Assembly (NCBI GenBank): GCA_035624455.1
Contig: DASPRM010000022.1
Coordinates: forward strand, 1 to 64,000
DNA from: Terriglobales bacterium
GTDB lineage: Bacteria; Acidobacteriota; Terriglobia; Terriglobales; Acidobacteriaceae
Length of the DNA: 64,000 bases
Reading direction: 5' to 3'
The notes under the pieces were generated by a model that saw only the letters and a program-made list of their open reading frames with translations, made no database searches and was not told where the DNA came from. Position numbers and translations under genes: made by a program. Shown piece after piece: positions 20,065 through 27,290 of the stretch. The first letter of the stretch is position 1. Each line of letters starts with the position of its first letter.

Positions 20065-20316
20065 GTGCTAATGATTCGTCTGGCGCGCGTGGGTGCGCGC
20101 AAGCAGCCTTATTATCGTGTGGTCGTAATCGAGAAGGAGCGGGCTCGGAATGGCCGTGCCGTAGAGATTGTCGGCACCTACAACCCGCGCACTAGCCCGG
20201 CAAGCCTGGAGTTGAAGCGGGATCGCGTCGAGCACTGGGTGTCGAAGGGCGCGCGGATGTCGGACCGTGTGGCGAAGCTGTGGCAGAAGGCTCCGGCTGC
20301 GACTCCTGCAGCTTAG
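20065..20316 (+). CDS. rpsP: 30S ribosomal protein S16
   Basis: 83 aa, small-subunit assembly protein. MIRLARVGARKQPYYRVVV and GTYNPRT are diagnostic, followed by a short Ala/Pro-rich tail. The GTG at 20065, reading (M)LMIRL, is preferred because AAGGA lies 10 nt upstream; the ATG at 20071 would be 16 nt away. First gene of the operon rpsP-khpA-rimM-trmD-rplS, an order conserved in many bacteria. Confidence 0.96.
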   Translation: MLMIRLARVGARKQPYYRVVVIEKERARNGRAVEIVGTYNPRTSPASLELKRDRVEHWVSKGARMSDRVAKLWQKAPAATPAA

Positions 20317-20355
20317 CTTTGGCTGGCAGGACGGCGGCCAGGGAGCACCAAAATT

Positions 20356-20619
20356 ATGAGTCCTAAGGTCGAGAATTCCGGTCCCAATCCGCAAGCCCTG
20401 GTGGCGGCGATTGCGCATGCGCTGATCGGGAAACCCGAGGATACATTCGTCGATCCCTATGAGGAGGATGGCGAAATCATCCTGGAGTTGGAAGTCCCCG
20501 AGGAAGATGTGGGCAAGCTGATCGGGCGGCAGGGGCGTACGGCGCGCGCCATCCGCAACATTCTCGCGGCGGTGAGCGAGAAAGCGGGCAAGCGTTACGT
20601 GTTGGAGATCGTGGAATAG
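20356..20619 (+). CDS. khpA: KH-domain RNA-binding protein KhpA
   Basis: 87 aa with a single KH domain. The core is EEDVGKLIGRQGRTARAIRNIL, with the RNA-gripping GRQG loop, followed by KRYVLEIVE. KhpA (YlqC family) binds RNA with KhpB and affects cell division and translation in Gram-positives; it is regularly found between rpsP and rimM, as here. GGGAG lies 11 nt upstream of the ATG. Its TAG stop at 20617 is overlapped by the likely rimM start. Confidence 0.93.
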   Translation: MSPKVENSGPNPQALVAAIAHALIGKPEDTFVDPYEEDGEIILELEVPEEDVGKLIGRQGRTARAIRNILAAVSEKAGKRYVLEIVE

Positions 20620-21290
20620 CCCGCGCGGAAGAGTTCATTACCCTGGCGCGCGTTGCCAAGACGCAGGGACGCCGGGGCGAAGTAGCGGCCGACCTGCATA
20701 GCGATTTCCCGGAGCTTTTTGCCGAACGACGGCACTTGTTCGCCTTGCTGGCGAACGGTACGCGCCGCGAGCTTGAACTGGAATCGTTTTGGCCGCATAA
20801 GGCGCGGCTGATTTTGAAGTTTGCCGGGGTGGATACGATCAGCGATGCCGAAGCGCTGATCGGCGCTGAGATTCAGATTCCCGCGCGCGAGCGGGCGAAC
20901 CTCGAAGCGGGCGTGCAGTACATATCCGATTTGGTGGGATGCTCGGTTTCGGCAAAGGCGCCGGAGTTTCCCGCGGCGCAGGAACTGGGCACGGTCGAGC
21001 AGGTGCAGTTTGGCGCGGGAGAAGCGCCGCTGCTGGTGATCCGGAAGGGAAATCAGGAACACCTGATCCCGTTCGCCGCGGAGTACATCGCGGCGGTAGA
21101 TGTGGATCGGAAGCGCATCGAGTTGGTGCTGCCGGAGGGGATGCTGGAGATCAATTCGCCGCTAACGGCTGAGGAGAAGAAGCGGCAAGGTTTGCGATCG
21201 GCTATGGAAACAGGGTGTCAGACCAGAACGAAAAACACCAGATCCTTCGACTCCGCGCCCGCGACCCGCAAAGAGCGCGGGCCGAAATAA
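20616..21290 (+). CDS. rimM: 16S rRNA processing protein RimM, apparent AUA start and repeat-derived C-terminus
   Basis: Assists maturation of the 30S head and binds S19. The conserved N-terminus (ITLARVAKTQGRRGEVAAD) lies upstream of the first in-frame TTG (20736), and no ATG, GTG or TTG precedes it. The best candidate is ATA at 20616, in the string GGAATAGCC, where it overlaps the khpA stop TAG as ATG overlaps TGA in coupled genes; GGAG is 8 nt upstream. ATT at 20637 is an alternative. The PRC-barrel part runs to about LEINSPLTAEEKKRQ. The last 25 or so residues translate intergenic DNA and a family B repeat. Function is confident; both ends are odd. Confidence 0.85.
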   Translation: MARAEEFITLARVAKTQGRRGEVAADLHSDFPELFAERRHLFALLANGTRRELELESFWPHKARLILKFAGVDTISDAEALIGAEIQIPARERANLEAGVQYISDLVGCSVSAKAPEFPAAQELGTVEQVQFGAGEAPLLVIRKGNQEHLIPFAAEYIAAVDVDRKRIELVLPEGMLEINSPLTAEEKKRQGLRSAMETGCQTRTKNTRSFDSAPATRKERGPK

Positions 21291-21320
21291 GCGAAGCGGG
21301 CGCGTCGCTCAGGATGACAC
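21241..21320 (+). repeat. Intergenic repeat family B, copy 4, overlapping the rimM 3' end
   Basis: GATCCTTCGACTCCGCGCCC ... GCGCGTCGCTCAGGATGACA with internal GCGACCCGC / GCGCGGGC arms. It supplies the rimM stop codon at 21288-21290. The preceding ACACCA is shared with the 11860 copy. Confidence 0.85.
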
Positions 21321-21334
21321 TTGAGAGTTTTTGA

Positions 21335-22162
21335 ATGATGTCTGTACCGGCCGCGATGAAATTTGAAATCCTTACGATTTTTCCGGATTTCTTTCGCGGG
21401 CCGTTTGATTACGGGATTGTCCGGCGGGCGAAAGAAGCCGGTCTGGTTGCGATCAACATTCACGATCTGCGGGCGTTTGCGAAAGACAAGCACCGCACCG
21501 TAGATGACCGCCCGTTTGGCGGCGGCGAGGGCATGGTGCTCAAGCCGGAACCGATCTTTGAGTGTGCGGATGCACTAGGGTTGGCTTCGCGCGTCGAGCG
21601 CGTTGCGGGTGCTGCTCGCGAATCGGTGGTTCTGCTGTCGCCGCAAGGCAGGCTGTTCGATCAGCAGATGGCAGCCGAGTTGGCAGTCCTGGAACGCGTG
21701 GTGCTGATCTGCGGACGCTATGAAGGAGTCGACGAGCGCGTGGGTCAGCATTTGGCGGATCGCGAGGTTTCGGTTGGCAACTTCGTTCTGAGTGGCGGAG
21801 AGCTGGCAGCGGCGCTGATGGTGGATGCGGTTACGCGATTGATCCCGGGCGCGCTGGGCAATGAGGCGTCGTCGCAGCAGGAATCCTTTAGCGCCGCGAT
21901 GGAACTGGGCGGAGACGGGCCGAGTTCGACGTGCGTGTCGGGCGGATTGCTTGATTATCCGCATTACACGCGGCCGGCGGAATATCGGGGCATGGCGGTG
22001 CCGGAGCCGTTGATCTCGGGCAATCACGAGGAGATTCGCCGCTGGCGGCGGCGGGAAGCGCTGGCCAAGACTTCGCGCAATCGTCCCGACTTGCTGAATC
22101 CGGAGCATTTGAGCGAGGAGGACATGAAGTTGCTGGCGCAAGTAGCGAAGGACAAGAAGTAG
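21335..22162 (+). CDS. trmD: tRNA (guanine-N1)-methyltransferase TrmD
   Basis: Methylates G37 of tRNAs reading CNN codons, using S-adenosylmethionine, and so prevents +1 frameshifts. 275 aa or 268 aa: the family usually begins at [13 protein letters not shown], the ATG at 21356, but no ribosome site precedes it, so the upstream ATG at 21335 is kept. The trefoil-knot SAM site is visible as [27 protein letters not shown] and [25 protein letters not shown]. The C-terminal helical domain holds [15 protein letters not shown]. It sits in the rpsP operon after rimM. Confidence 0.97.
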   Translation: MMSVPAAMKFEILTIFPDFFRGPFDYGIVRRAKEAGLVAINIHDLRAFAKDKHRTVDDRPFGGGEGMVLKPEPIFECADALGLASRVERVAGAARESVVLLSPQGRLFDQQMAAELAVLERVVLICGRYEGVDERVGQHLADREVSVGNFVLSGGELAAALMVDAVTRLIPGALGNEASSQQESFSAAMELGGDGPSSTCVSGGLLDYPHYTRPAEYRGMAVPEPLISGNHEEIRRWRRREALAKTSRNRPDLLNPEHLSEEDMKLLAQVAKDKK

Positions 22163-22184
22163 GGCACAAAGAATCGCAAGAACA

Positions 22185-22242
22185 GTCGAGGCTGCGCCTC
22201 GCCCTCCCACACTAGCCAAAGGAAGGCTAGGATGGGGCACCC
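22185..22242 (+). repeat. Intergenic repeat cluster in the rplS leader (families C and D-like)
   Basis: GTCGAGGCTGCGCCTCG (22185-22201) is a short palindrome shared with 32323 and 37299. It is followed by CTAGCC / GGCTAG (22212-22230) and a GGATGGGGCACCC tail. It lies between trmD and rplS within an operon, 20 nt before the rplS ribosome site. Confidence 0.6.
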
Positions 22243-22265
22243 TAAAGATTGAAGGAAGAGGAATC

Positions 22266-22628
22266 ATGTCAACATCACCGATCATTCAGCGACTCGTCGC
22301 CAAGACGCAGCGTACCGATCTCCCCAAATTCAAGCCTGGCGACACCGTGCGCGTTCATGTGAAGATCAAGGAAGGCGACAAGGAACGCGTGCAGGCCTTC
22401 GAGGGACTGGTCATCTCGTACAGCGGAGGGGCGCAGCCCAGCTTCACGGTGCGCAAAATCAGCTTTGGTCACGGAGTGGAGCGCATTTTCCCGCTGAACT
22501 CGAAGGTCATCGACAAGATCGAAGTGGTGCGATCGGCGCACGTGCGGCGCGCCAAGCTGTACTATCTGCGCGGACTGCGTGGCAAGGCGGCTCGTTTGCG
22601 CGAGGCGGATACGCGGCAGGCACAGTGA
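22266..22628 (+). CDS. rplS: 50S ribosomal protein L19
   Basis: 120 aa, located at the subunit interface of the 50S subunit. [29 protein letters not shown] and [21 protein letters not shown] are diagnostic, with [19 protein letters not shown] near the C-terminus. The ATG at 22266 has a GGAAGAGG ribosome site. Last gene of the rpsP operon, separated from trmD by a repeat-filled 103-nt gap. Confidence 0.98.
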   Translation: MSTSPIIQRLVAKTQRTDLPKFKPGDTVRVHVKIKEGDKERVQAFEGLVISYSGGAQPSFTVRKISFGHGVERIFPLNSKVIDKIEVVRSAHVRRAKLYYLRGLRGKAARLREADTRQAQ

Positions 22629-22692
22629 GAGTGAGTCCGTCGCGATTCTGTTGACGTTTTTCGAGTGACAGCTGCTTCGCGATGCAACTGCA

Positions 22693-22855
22693 GATCCCTC
22701 GCAGTTTGCGGCCGCTCGTGATGACAAGAATGAAAGGGCGTCTGCGGCGCGGCTGAAGCCACGCCCTTTCAAAGCAGACCCATCTCAAATCAAGAACTAC
22801 CCCACCCCAACCAAAAGACGGCTAGAGTGGGGCACCCTCAGGATTGTCTCGGGGG
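22693..22855. repeat. Repeat cluster between convergent rplS and the M61 peptidase gene
   Basis: A short family B form (GATCCCTCG ... GCTCGTGATGACA, 22693-22726), then a D-like hairpin (CCCACCCC...AGTGGGG, 22801-22832), and two GGGGCACCCTCA motifs (22830 and 22853) matching the family A tail. It is likely to end transcription from both sides. Nothing coding is seen in 22629-22878. Confidence 0.6.
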
Positions 22856-22878
22856 CACCCTCAAGAGTCTCTCCGGAT

Positions 22879-24807
22879 CTACTGCGGGTGAGTTGCCAGG
22901 GGCTTCACAATCTCGCTCAGCAGATCCGGTTTGCTTTCGTCCTTTACCAGATGCGGGTACTTTTCGCCCTCGTGGTAGTTGAGGTTGTAGGTGCGATAGA
23001 ACTCAGTGTTTTCGGCGAGAAGTTCGATAGGCTGCTTGCCGTCCTTTGAAGCCTTGATGGCATCATGGATCACGCCGCGCGAGAACTTGCGGCCATTGAC
23101 CGCGATGATCTTCATCCCGGGGGCAATGCCTGCCTGTGCCGCTGGATAAGCCGGAATCACGTCTCTTACCTTGCCTTCCTCGGTAAGCGACACTCCGATT
23201 GAGTAGCGCAGCTCAACAGTTTTGTACACATCATCTTCGTCTTTCATGAATTCATTGACGGTGTCGTTGAACACGAGTTTCCAGCCGCCATTCTCGATCC
23301 CGCCCAGCGGCGCGTCAGGCTGAATTACATCCACGCGACCCTGGAAAAACTTGCGCCAGTCGTACGCAACGACCTGGTTCATGGCCGCAACGAGATCGTC
23401 GAAGGTATAAGGCTTCATTTCAGGTTCGCCGCTCGCCCCGCCGTAAAACAGCTTGCAGAAATCGTTGAGCGACTTCTGACCCCTGGTGAGCTGGCGAATG
23501 GTGACATCAGCGTCGAGCCACAGGAGATCGCCTTCGGGATAGAAATCGACGCTGCGGCGCAAGGCGTCCCAGGCTGTGGGGGAGTCGTAAAGGAAGGGCG
23601 CAGACACGGCGGTATCTTCCAACGACCGCCATTTTCGTCCGGGACGTATCTGCATGAAGGCCGCGGTCACGGCCAGAGACTCACGATATTGGTCAGGCGT
23701 AATCAGGTCGCTGCGCGCCGTCAGGATGTGTCCCAGGTATTGGGTCAGGCCTTCATAAACCCAAAGCAGTTCGCCCTTCATGGGCTGCTGGTAGTCAGGA
23801 GTGGCGAGGCCCGCGGGACGGCGGTACTTGCCGTTCCACGAGTGCGTGAACTCATGCGGGAAGAGACCCGTTCCAAGAGTGACCTCAGGCTCATCGACAA
23901 GATAGCGTTCGCCCGCGCGATCATCGCTGGATTCGTGGTGCTCAAGGCCAAAGTGAGCCACGTGGTCGCTCAGGCTGAGCAGGAACTCGTAGTGACGATA
24001 GTGACGCGAGCCGAAGAGAGCGCCAGTCTCAAGAACCAGGTTGGTGTAACCCTTCTCGAGCCTGGGCACAATGGCCAAAGCGGCTTCGCTATCGGCAGCA
24101 ATGTCGATCTGGTGGCGGATCTTCTCCGAGGGAGCTAAGGGTACGACGCGGAAGTACTGCCCCGTAATCACAGGTGAGTCCACCAGGGTATTAAGGGGCA
24201 CCGACGCGAACTCGATGAAGCCGCCCTGCCGGGCGACATCCAAAGGTGATCCAAATTTCCAGCCCACAGGCAAACGCAGGCGGGGCGCGAACATGACTTC
24301 TGTGGCCGTCATTCCCTGCGGATACAGGAGAACCTGGTTCCAGTTGATGACCGCCAGTTTGTCGGTTACCGAGGTTGCGCCGGAAAACCCGCTCTCCTGG
24401 GTGGGCTCCAGATAATCAAGTGCAATTTCGAGCGTGCTCGCGCCCGCGGGAAGATCCACGTGAAAAGCGAACATGTCCACATCGTCGCGACGCCAGGAGA
24501 CATTCTTGCCGCCAGCGGTGAAGTTGAGGCCAGCCAGGTTATCGATGGGTCCGCTGGGCATGTGCTCGCCGGGAATCCATTTGGGATACACGAGGGTGAG
24601 CGGGCCGGGGCTGACGGGAATCTCCTCACGTGCGTGCAGGATCCGGCGCGGAACATCGCTGGCATCGACGGTGAGCGTGATCGCGCCGGGCAGTTTTTTG
24701 GATTGGGAAACCGGTGGCTTCGAATCCTGCCGGTGGGTGGTTTGTGAGTTTGCGGATGAAATACAGAAAAACAGAAGGGCAGTAGTTACCAACGGACATG
24801 GGCGCAT
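22879..24807 (-). CDS. Secreted M61 family metallopeptidase with PDZ domain
   Basis: 642 aa with a signal peptide (LVTTALLFFCISSANS). Peptidase family M61 (glycyl aminopeptidase type): an N-terminal beta domain, then the zinc site FPHEFTHSWNGKYRRP (HExxH at 318-322) with a third ligand likely in LWVYEGLTQYLG (Glu about 352). A PDZ domain lies near residues 540-610 (AQAGIAPGMKIIAVNGRKFS). Known members cleave N-terminal Gly or Ala; the periplasmic substrate is unknown. The ATG at 24807 gives a proper leader peptide. It stands alone, divergent from the lipoprotein gene. Confidence 0.92.
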   Translation of the reverse strand: MRPCPLVTTALLFFCISSANSQTTHRQDSKPPVSQSKKLPGAITLTVDASDVPRRILHAREEIPVSPGPLTLVYPKWIPGEHMPSGPIDNLAGLNFTAGGKNVSWRRDDVDMFAFHVDLPAGASTLEIALDYLEPTQESGFSGATSVTDKLAVINWNQVLLYPQGMTATEVMFAPRLRLPVGWKFGSPLDVARQGGFIEFASVPLNTLVDSPVITGQYFRVVPLAPSEKIRHQIDIAADSEAALAIVPRLEKGYTNLVLETGALFGSRHYRHYEFLLSLSDHVAHFGLEHHESSDDRAGERYLVDEPEVTLGTGLFPHEFTHSWNGKYRRPAGLATPDYQQPMKGELLWVYEGLTQYLGHILTARSDLITPDQYRESLAVTAAFMQIRPGRKWRSLEDTAVSAPFLYDSPTAWDALRRSVDFYPEGDLLWLDADVTIRQLTRGQKSLNDFCKLFYGGASGEPEMKPYTFDDLVAAMNQVVAYDWRKFFQGRVDVIQPDAPLGGIENGGWKLVFNDTVNEFMKDEDDVYKTVELRYSIGVSLTEEGKVRDVIPAYPAAQAGIAPGMKIIAVNGRKFSRGVIHDAIKASKDGKQPIELLAENTEFYRTYNLNYHEGEKYPHLVKDESKPDLLSEIVKPLATHPQ

Positions 24808-24915
24808 AGACGTGGTCAGGGTAAATGGCGGACGTTGTTGCCTGCAATAGGCGATCTTATGTGCTGCTCAGAGGTACAGGCCCGAATTCTCCGAGGCTAT
24901 TGCCAACCCGGCATC

Positions 24916-24936
24916 TGCCACATTGGTGCTGTGGCA
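24916..24936. promoter_or_regulatory. Perfect 7-bp inverted repeat upstream of the lipoprotein gene
   Basis: TGCCACA, TTGGTGC loop, TGTGGCA. It lies 25 nt before the ATG at 24961 in the divergent M61/lipoprotein gap. It could be an operator or a leader hairpin that affects access to the ribosome site. Confidence 0.35.
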
Positions 24937-24960
24937 GAGAGCATATAGCCAGAGGAAACT

Positions 24961-26274
24961 ATGGCTCGCAGGCTCGGGGTGTTCGCCTTTCTTTTCCTGC
25001 TGACTCTCGCTTTAACGCTCTCTGGTTGCTCTGGCGCTGCCGGGACGTCTGACGCATCTTCATCGGGCGGCGGCGGTGGAACCGGCGGAGGGGGCGGTGG
25101 AGGTGGGGGTGGCGGCGGTGGCGGTTCACCAACTGCGTGCAACGTGATGGCCACCGGTCAGGGGGCGAGCTTGAATGGTTTTCGTCCGTTCAGTTCCTCC
25201 AGCGCCTGGAACCAGGACATCTCGAACGCGCCAGTGGATCCCAATTCCAGCGCCATTATCAACTTCATTGGTCCGACGGCGGGTGTGCATGCCGACTTCG
25301 GATCGGGTCTTTATAGCGGCAGCATCATCGGCATTCCCTACGTAGTGGTGGGATCCGGGCAGGCGTTTGTGGACGTGAATTTCAATGCTTACGGCGATGA
25401 AAGCGATCCCGGTCCGATGCCGATCCCAGCCAATGCGCTGATCGAGGGCGACCCCAATCCTGGCAATGGCGACCGCCACGTATTGGTGCTGGACAACAAT
25501 CAGTGCTGGCTATATGAGCTCTACGGCGCGTCGGCGGGTGCGAACGGCAGCTGGAACGCGGGCTCCGCCGCGGTTTGGGATCTGTTAGGAAACGAGCAGC
25601 GGCCATGGACGTGGACCTCGGCCGATGCTGCCGGGCTGTCGATCTTCGCGGGCCTGGCGCGCTATGACGAAGTAGCCGCCGGTCAGATTCAGCATGCGCT
25701 GCGCTTCACCCTGCAGCAGAGCCGTGCCGCCATGGTGCCGCCGGCCTCGCATTGGGCCGCCAACTCCAGCAATTCGCTGGCGGCGCCTATGGGCATGCGG
25801 CTGCGGTTGAAAGCCAGCTTCGACATCTCCAGCTACTCGGCCACCAATCAGGTGATTTTGAAGGCGCTGAAGCAGTACGGCATGATCATGGCGGATAACG
25901 GCTCCAATATGTTCATCAGCGGCGCGCCTGACGATCGCTGGAACAATGACGATCTGCATCAGCTGGGTAACGTGAAGGCTTCGGATTTCGAAGTGGTGCA
26001 GATGAACCCGGTTTATACGTCGTCGAATGTGCCGCAAGGAGCTGCGCCATCGATCGCGAGCTTCACGGCGAGTTCCACAACTGTGAGCGCGAATACAGCA
26101 GTTACCTTGAGTTGGAACGTGAGCAACGCTGCGTATTTGATCATTTCGCCGCAGATTGGTCCCGTGCGCAATACGAGCCTTAGCGTGACCCCGGCGAAGA
26201 CCACGACCTATACGTTGTACGCGGCCAACCAGTATGGAAGATCAACGGCAACCGTGACGGTGACCGTGCAGTAA
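24961..26274 (+). CDS. Lipoprotein with poly-glycine linker and C-terminal Ig-like domain, function unknown
   Basis: 437 aa. A type II signal peptide ends in LTLSGCSG (lipobox, Cys about 23), so it is anchored in an envelope membrane. Next comes a linker with an unbroken run of 14 glycines after GGGGGTGG (residues about 37-55), then a domain of about 300 residues (SAWNQDISNAPVDPNS, YDEVAAGQIQHALRFTLQQSR, and YGMIMADNGSNMFISGAPDDRWNNDDL), and an Ig-like module of about 80 residues at the end (SFTASSTTVSANTAVTLSWNVS). I cannot assign an activity; a surface glycan-binding or processing role is only a guess. The coding strand of the linker is very G-rich. Confidence 0.8.
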   Translation: MARRLGVFAFLFLLTLALTLSGCSGAAGTSDASSSGGGGGTGGGGGGGGGGGGGGSPTACNVMATGQGASLNGFRPFSSSSAWNQDISNAPVDPNSSAIINFIGPTAGVHADFGSGLYSGSIIGIPYVVVGSGQAFVDVNFNAYGDESDPGPMPIPANALIEGDPNPGNGDRHVLVLDNNQCWLYELYGASAGANGSWNAGSAAVWDLLGNEQRPWTWTSADAAGLSIFAGLARYDEVAAGQIQHALRFTLQQSRAAMVPPASHWAANSSNSLAAPMGMRLRLKASFDISSYSATNQVILKALKQYGMIMADNGSNMFISGAPDDRWNNDDLHQLGNVKASDFEVVQMNPVYTSSNVPQGAAPSIASFTASSTTVSANTAVTLSWNVSNAAYLIISPQIGPVRNTSLSVTPAKTTTYTLYAANQYGRSTATVTVTVQ

Positions 26275-26313
26275 GGAGACGGGGTTCGCTCAGACGGAGG
26301 TGTGTTCTCCCCG

Positions 26314-26353
26314 CCCTCCGCCAAAAACAGGCAGAAGGGTAGCCGACGGCTAC
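26314..26353. terminator. Two adjacent hairpins between convergent genes
   Basis: CCCTCCGCC / GGCAGAAGGG (26314-26339, family D type) followed by GTAGCC-GAC-GGCTAC (26339-26353), which reaches into the stop codon of the opposing carbonic anhydrase gene. Together they probably form a bidirectional terminator. Confidence 0.55.
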
Positions 26354-27105
26354 TCGGTCTCTTTTACCACGCGTCCATTCAATGGCTGGGTGGGTCTTGC
26401 GTTCATTGGGTACGGCTTGGCGAAGGCATCGACCTGCTGAGCAGAGAGAGTCTTGGATGATTTCAACACGTACCAGGTCACACCCTCGGTACAGGGCGGA
26501 GTGGTGAGCGAACCTGCGAAGGTATAGTAGCCAAGCTTTTCGGGCAGCAGATCCGCTGCGTTGATGGTGATGCCCTCGACTGGGGTCTCTACGCCTTTTT
26601 CGCGGGGCAGGTGATCCCAGATTGTCTGGATTGCAGAGTTGGCCTGGCCCTTCTTCAGCAAGACAGCGACCACAGCGAGTTTTCCCTCAGCATCGGCATG
26701 CACCAGATGGGCCACCATATCTGACGGCTGACCATTGATCTTCTCTTCACTGGGATGGTGAAAATGGAACTGCTTGAGCTCGTATTTATGATCGCCAACG
26801 GTGATGGTGCTGCCGGAAGAATAGTTCACCTGAATGGAGTGGCCGTTGTCGATGATCTTGAGGGGCGCAGGCTGGTAGTCGAATTGAATTCGCGGCAGGG
26901 AAGCCTTCTGCGGATTGCGAATGTCGATGGGAGATTGCTCCTTGCCGGTTTTGCAAGTGGTGAAGGAGGGATCGAGGTCTCCCCAATGCTCGGGGCCTTC
27001 GGCACCGGTGTATGTCCAGTGAGGTGGAGAAGTCTTTTGTTGAGCCATGCTCGATGTTGAGATCGCAAAAACCAGGAAAACCAGCCATGCTCCTCGCGAA
27101 TTCAT
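26350..27105 (-). CDS. Periplasmic alpha-carbonic anhydrase
   Basis: 251 aa with a signal peptide (WLVFLVFAISTSSMAQ). Interconverts CO2 and bicarbonate. Zinc ligands are visible in LKQFHFHHPSEE (His114 and His116) and in AHLVHAD (His133); other family marks are HWTYTGAEGPEHW, QSPIDI and SLTTPPCTEGVTWYVL with the substrate-pocket Thr. Two cysteines (CKTGKEQSP and PPCTEG) could form the conserved disulfide. Monocistronic; it would supply bicarbonate or buffer pH in the periplasm. Confidence 0.95.
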   Translation of the reverse strand: MNSRGAWLVFLVFAISTSSMAQQKTSPPHWTYTGAEGPEHWGDLDPSFTTCKTGKEQSPIDIRNPQKASLPRIQFDYQPAPLKIIDNGHSIQVNYSSGSTITVGDHKYELKQFHFHHPSEEKINGQPSDMVAHLVHADAEGKLAVVAVLLKKGQANSAIQTIWDHLPREKGVETPVEGITINAADLLPEKLGYYTFAGSLTTPPCTEGVTWYVLKSSKTLSAQQVDAFAKPYPMNARPTQPLNGRVVKETE

Positions 27106-27290
27106 CGCTTTGGCCTCGCGGGCTTAAATCAATCTGCTGATGGTGCCAAGGTGAAATATGCAGGACTGCGACTTTAACACGGCCAGTGAATTTGCGCTAT
27201 CCGTCCCGGAGGTCGGCAATGCTTTGCCAAATCGTGGCTGACGGGAGTCTCCGTGTAGAATCGCGGACCGGAGGCTGTGCAGAGCTTGCT

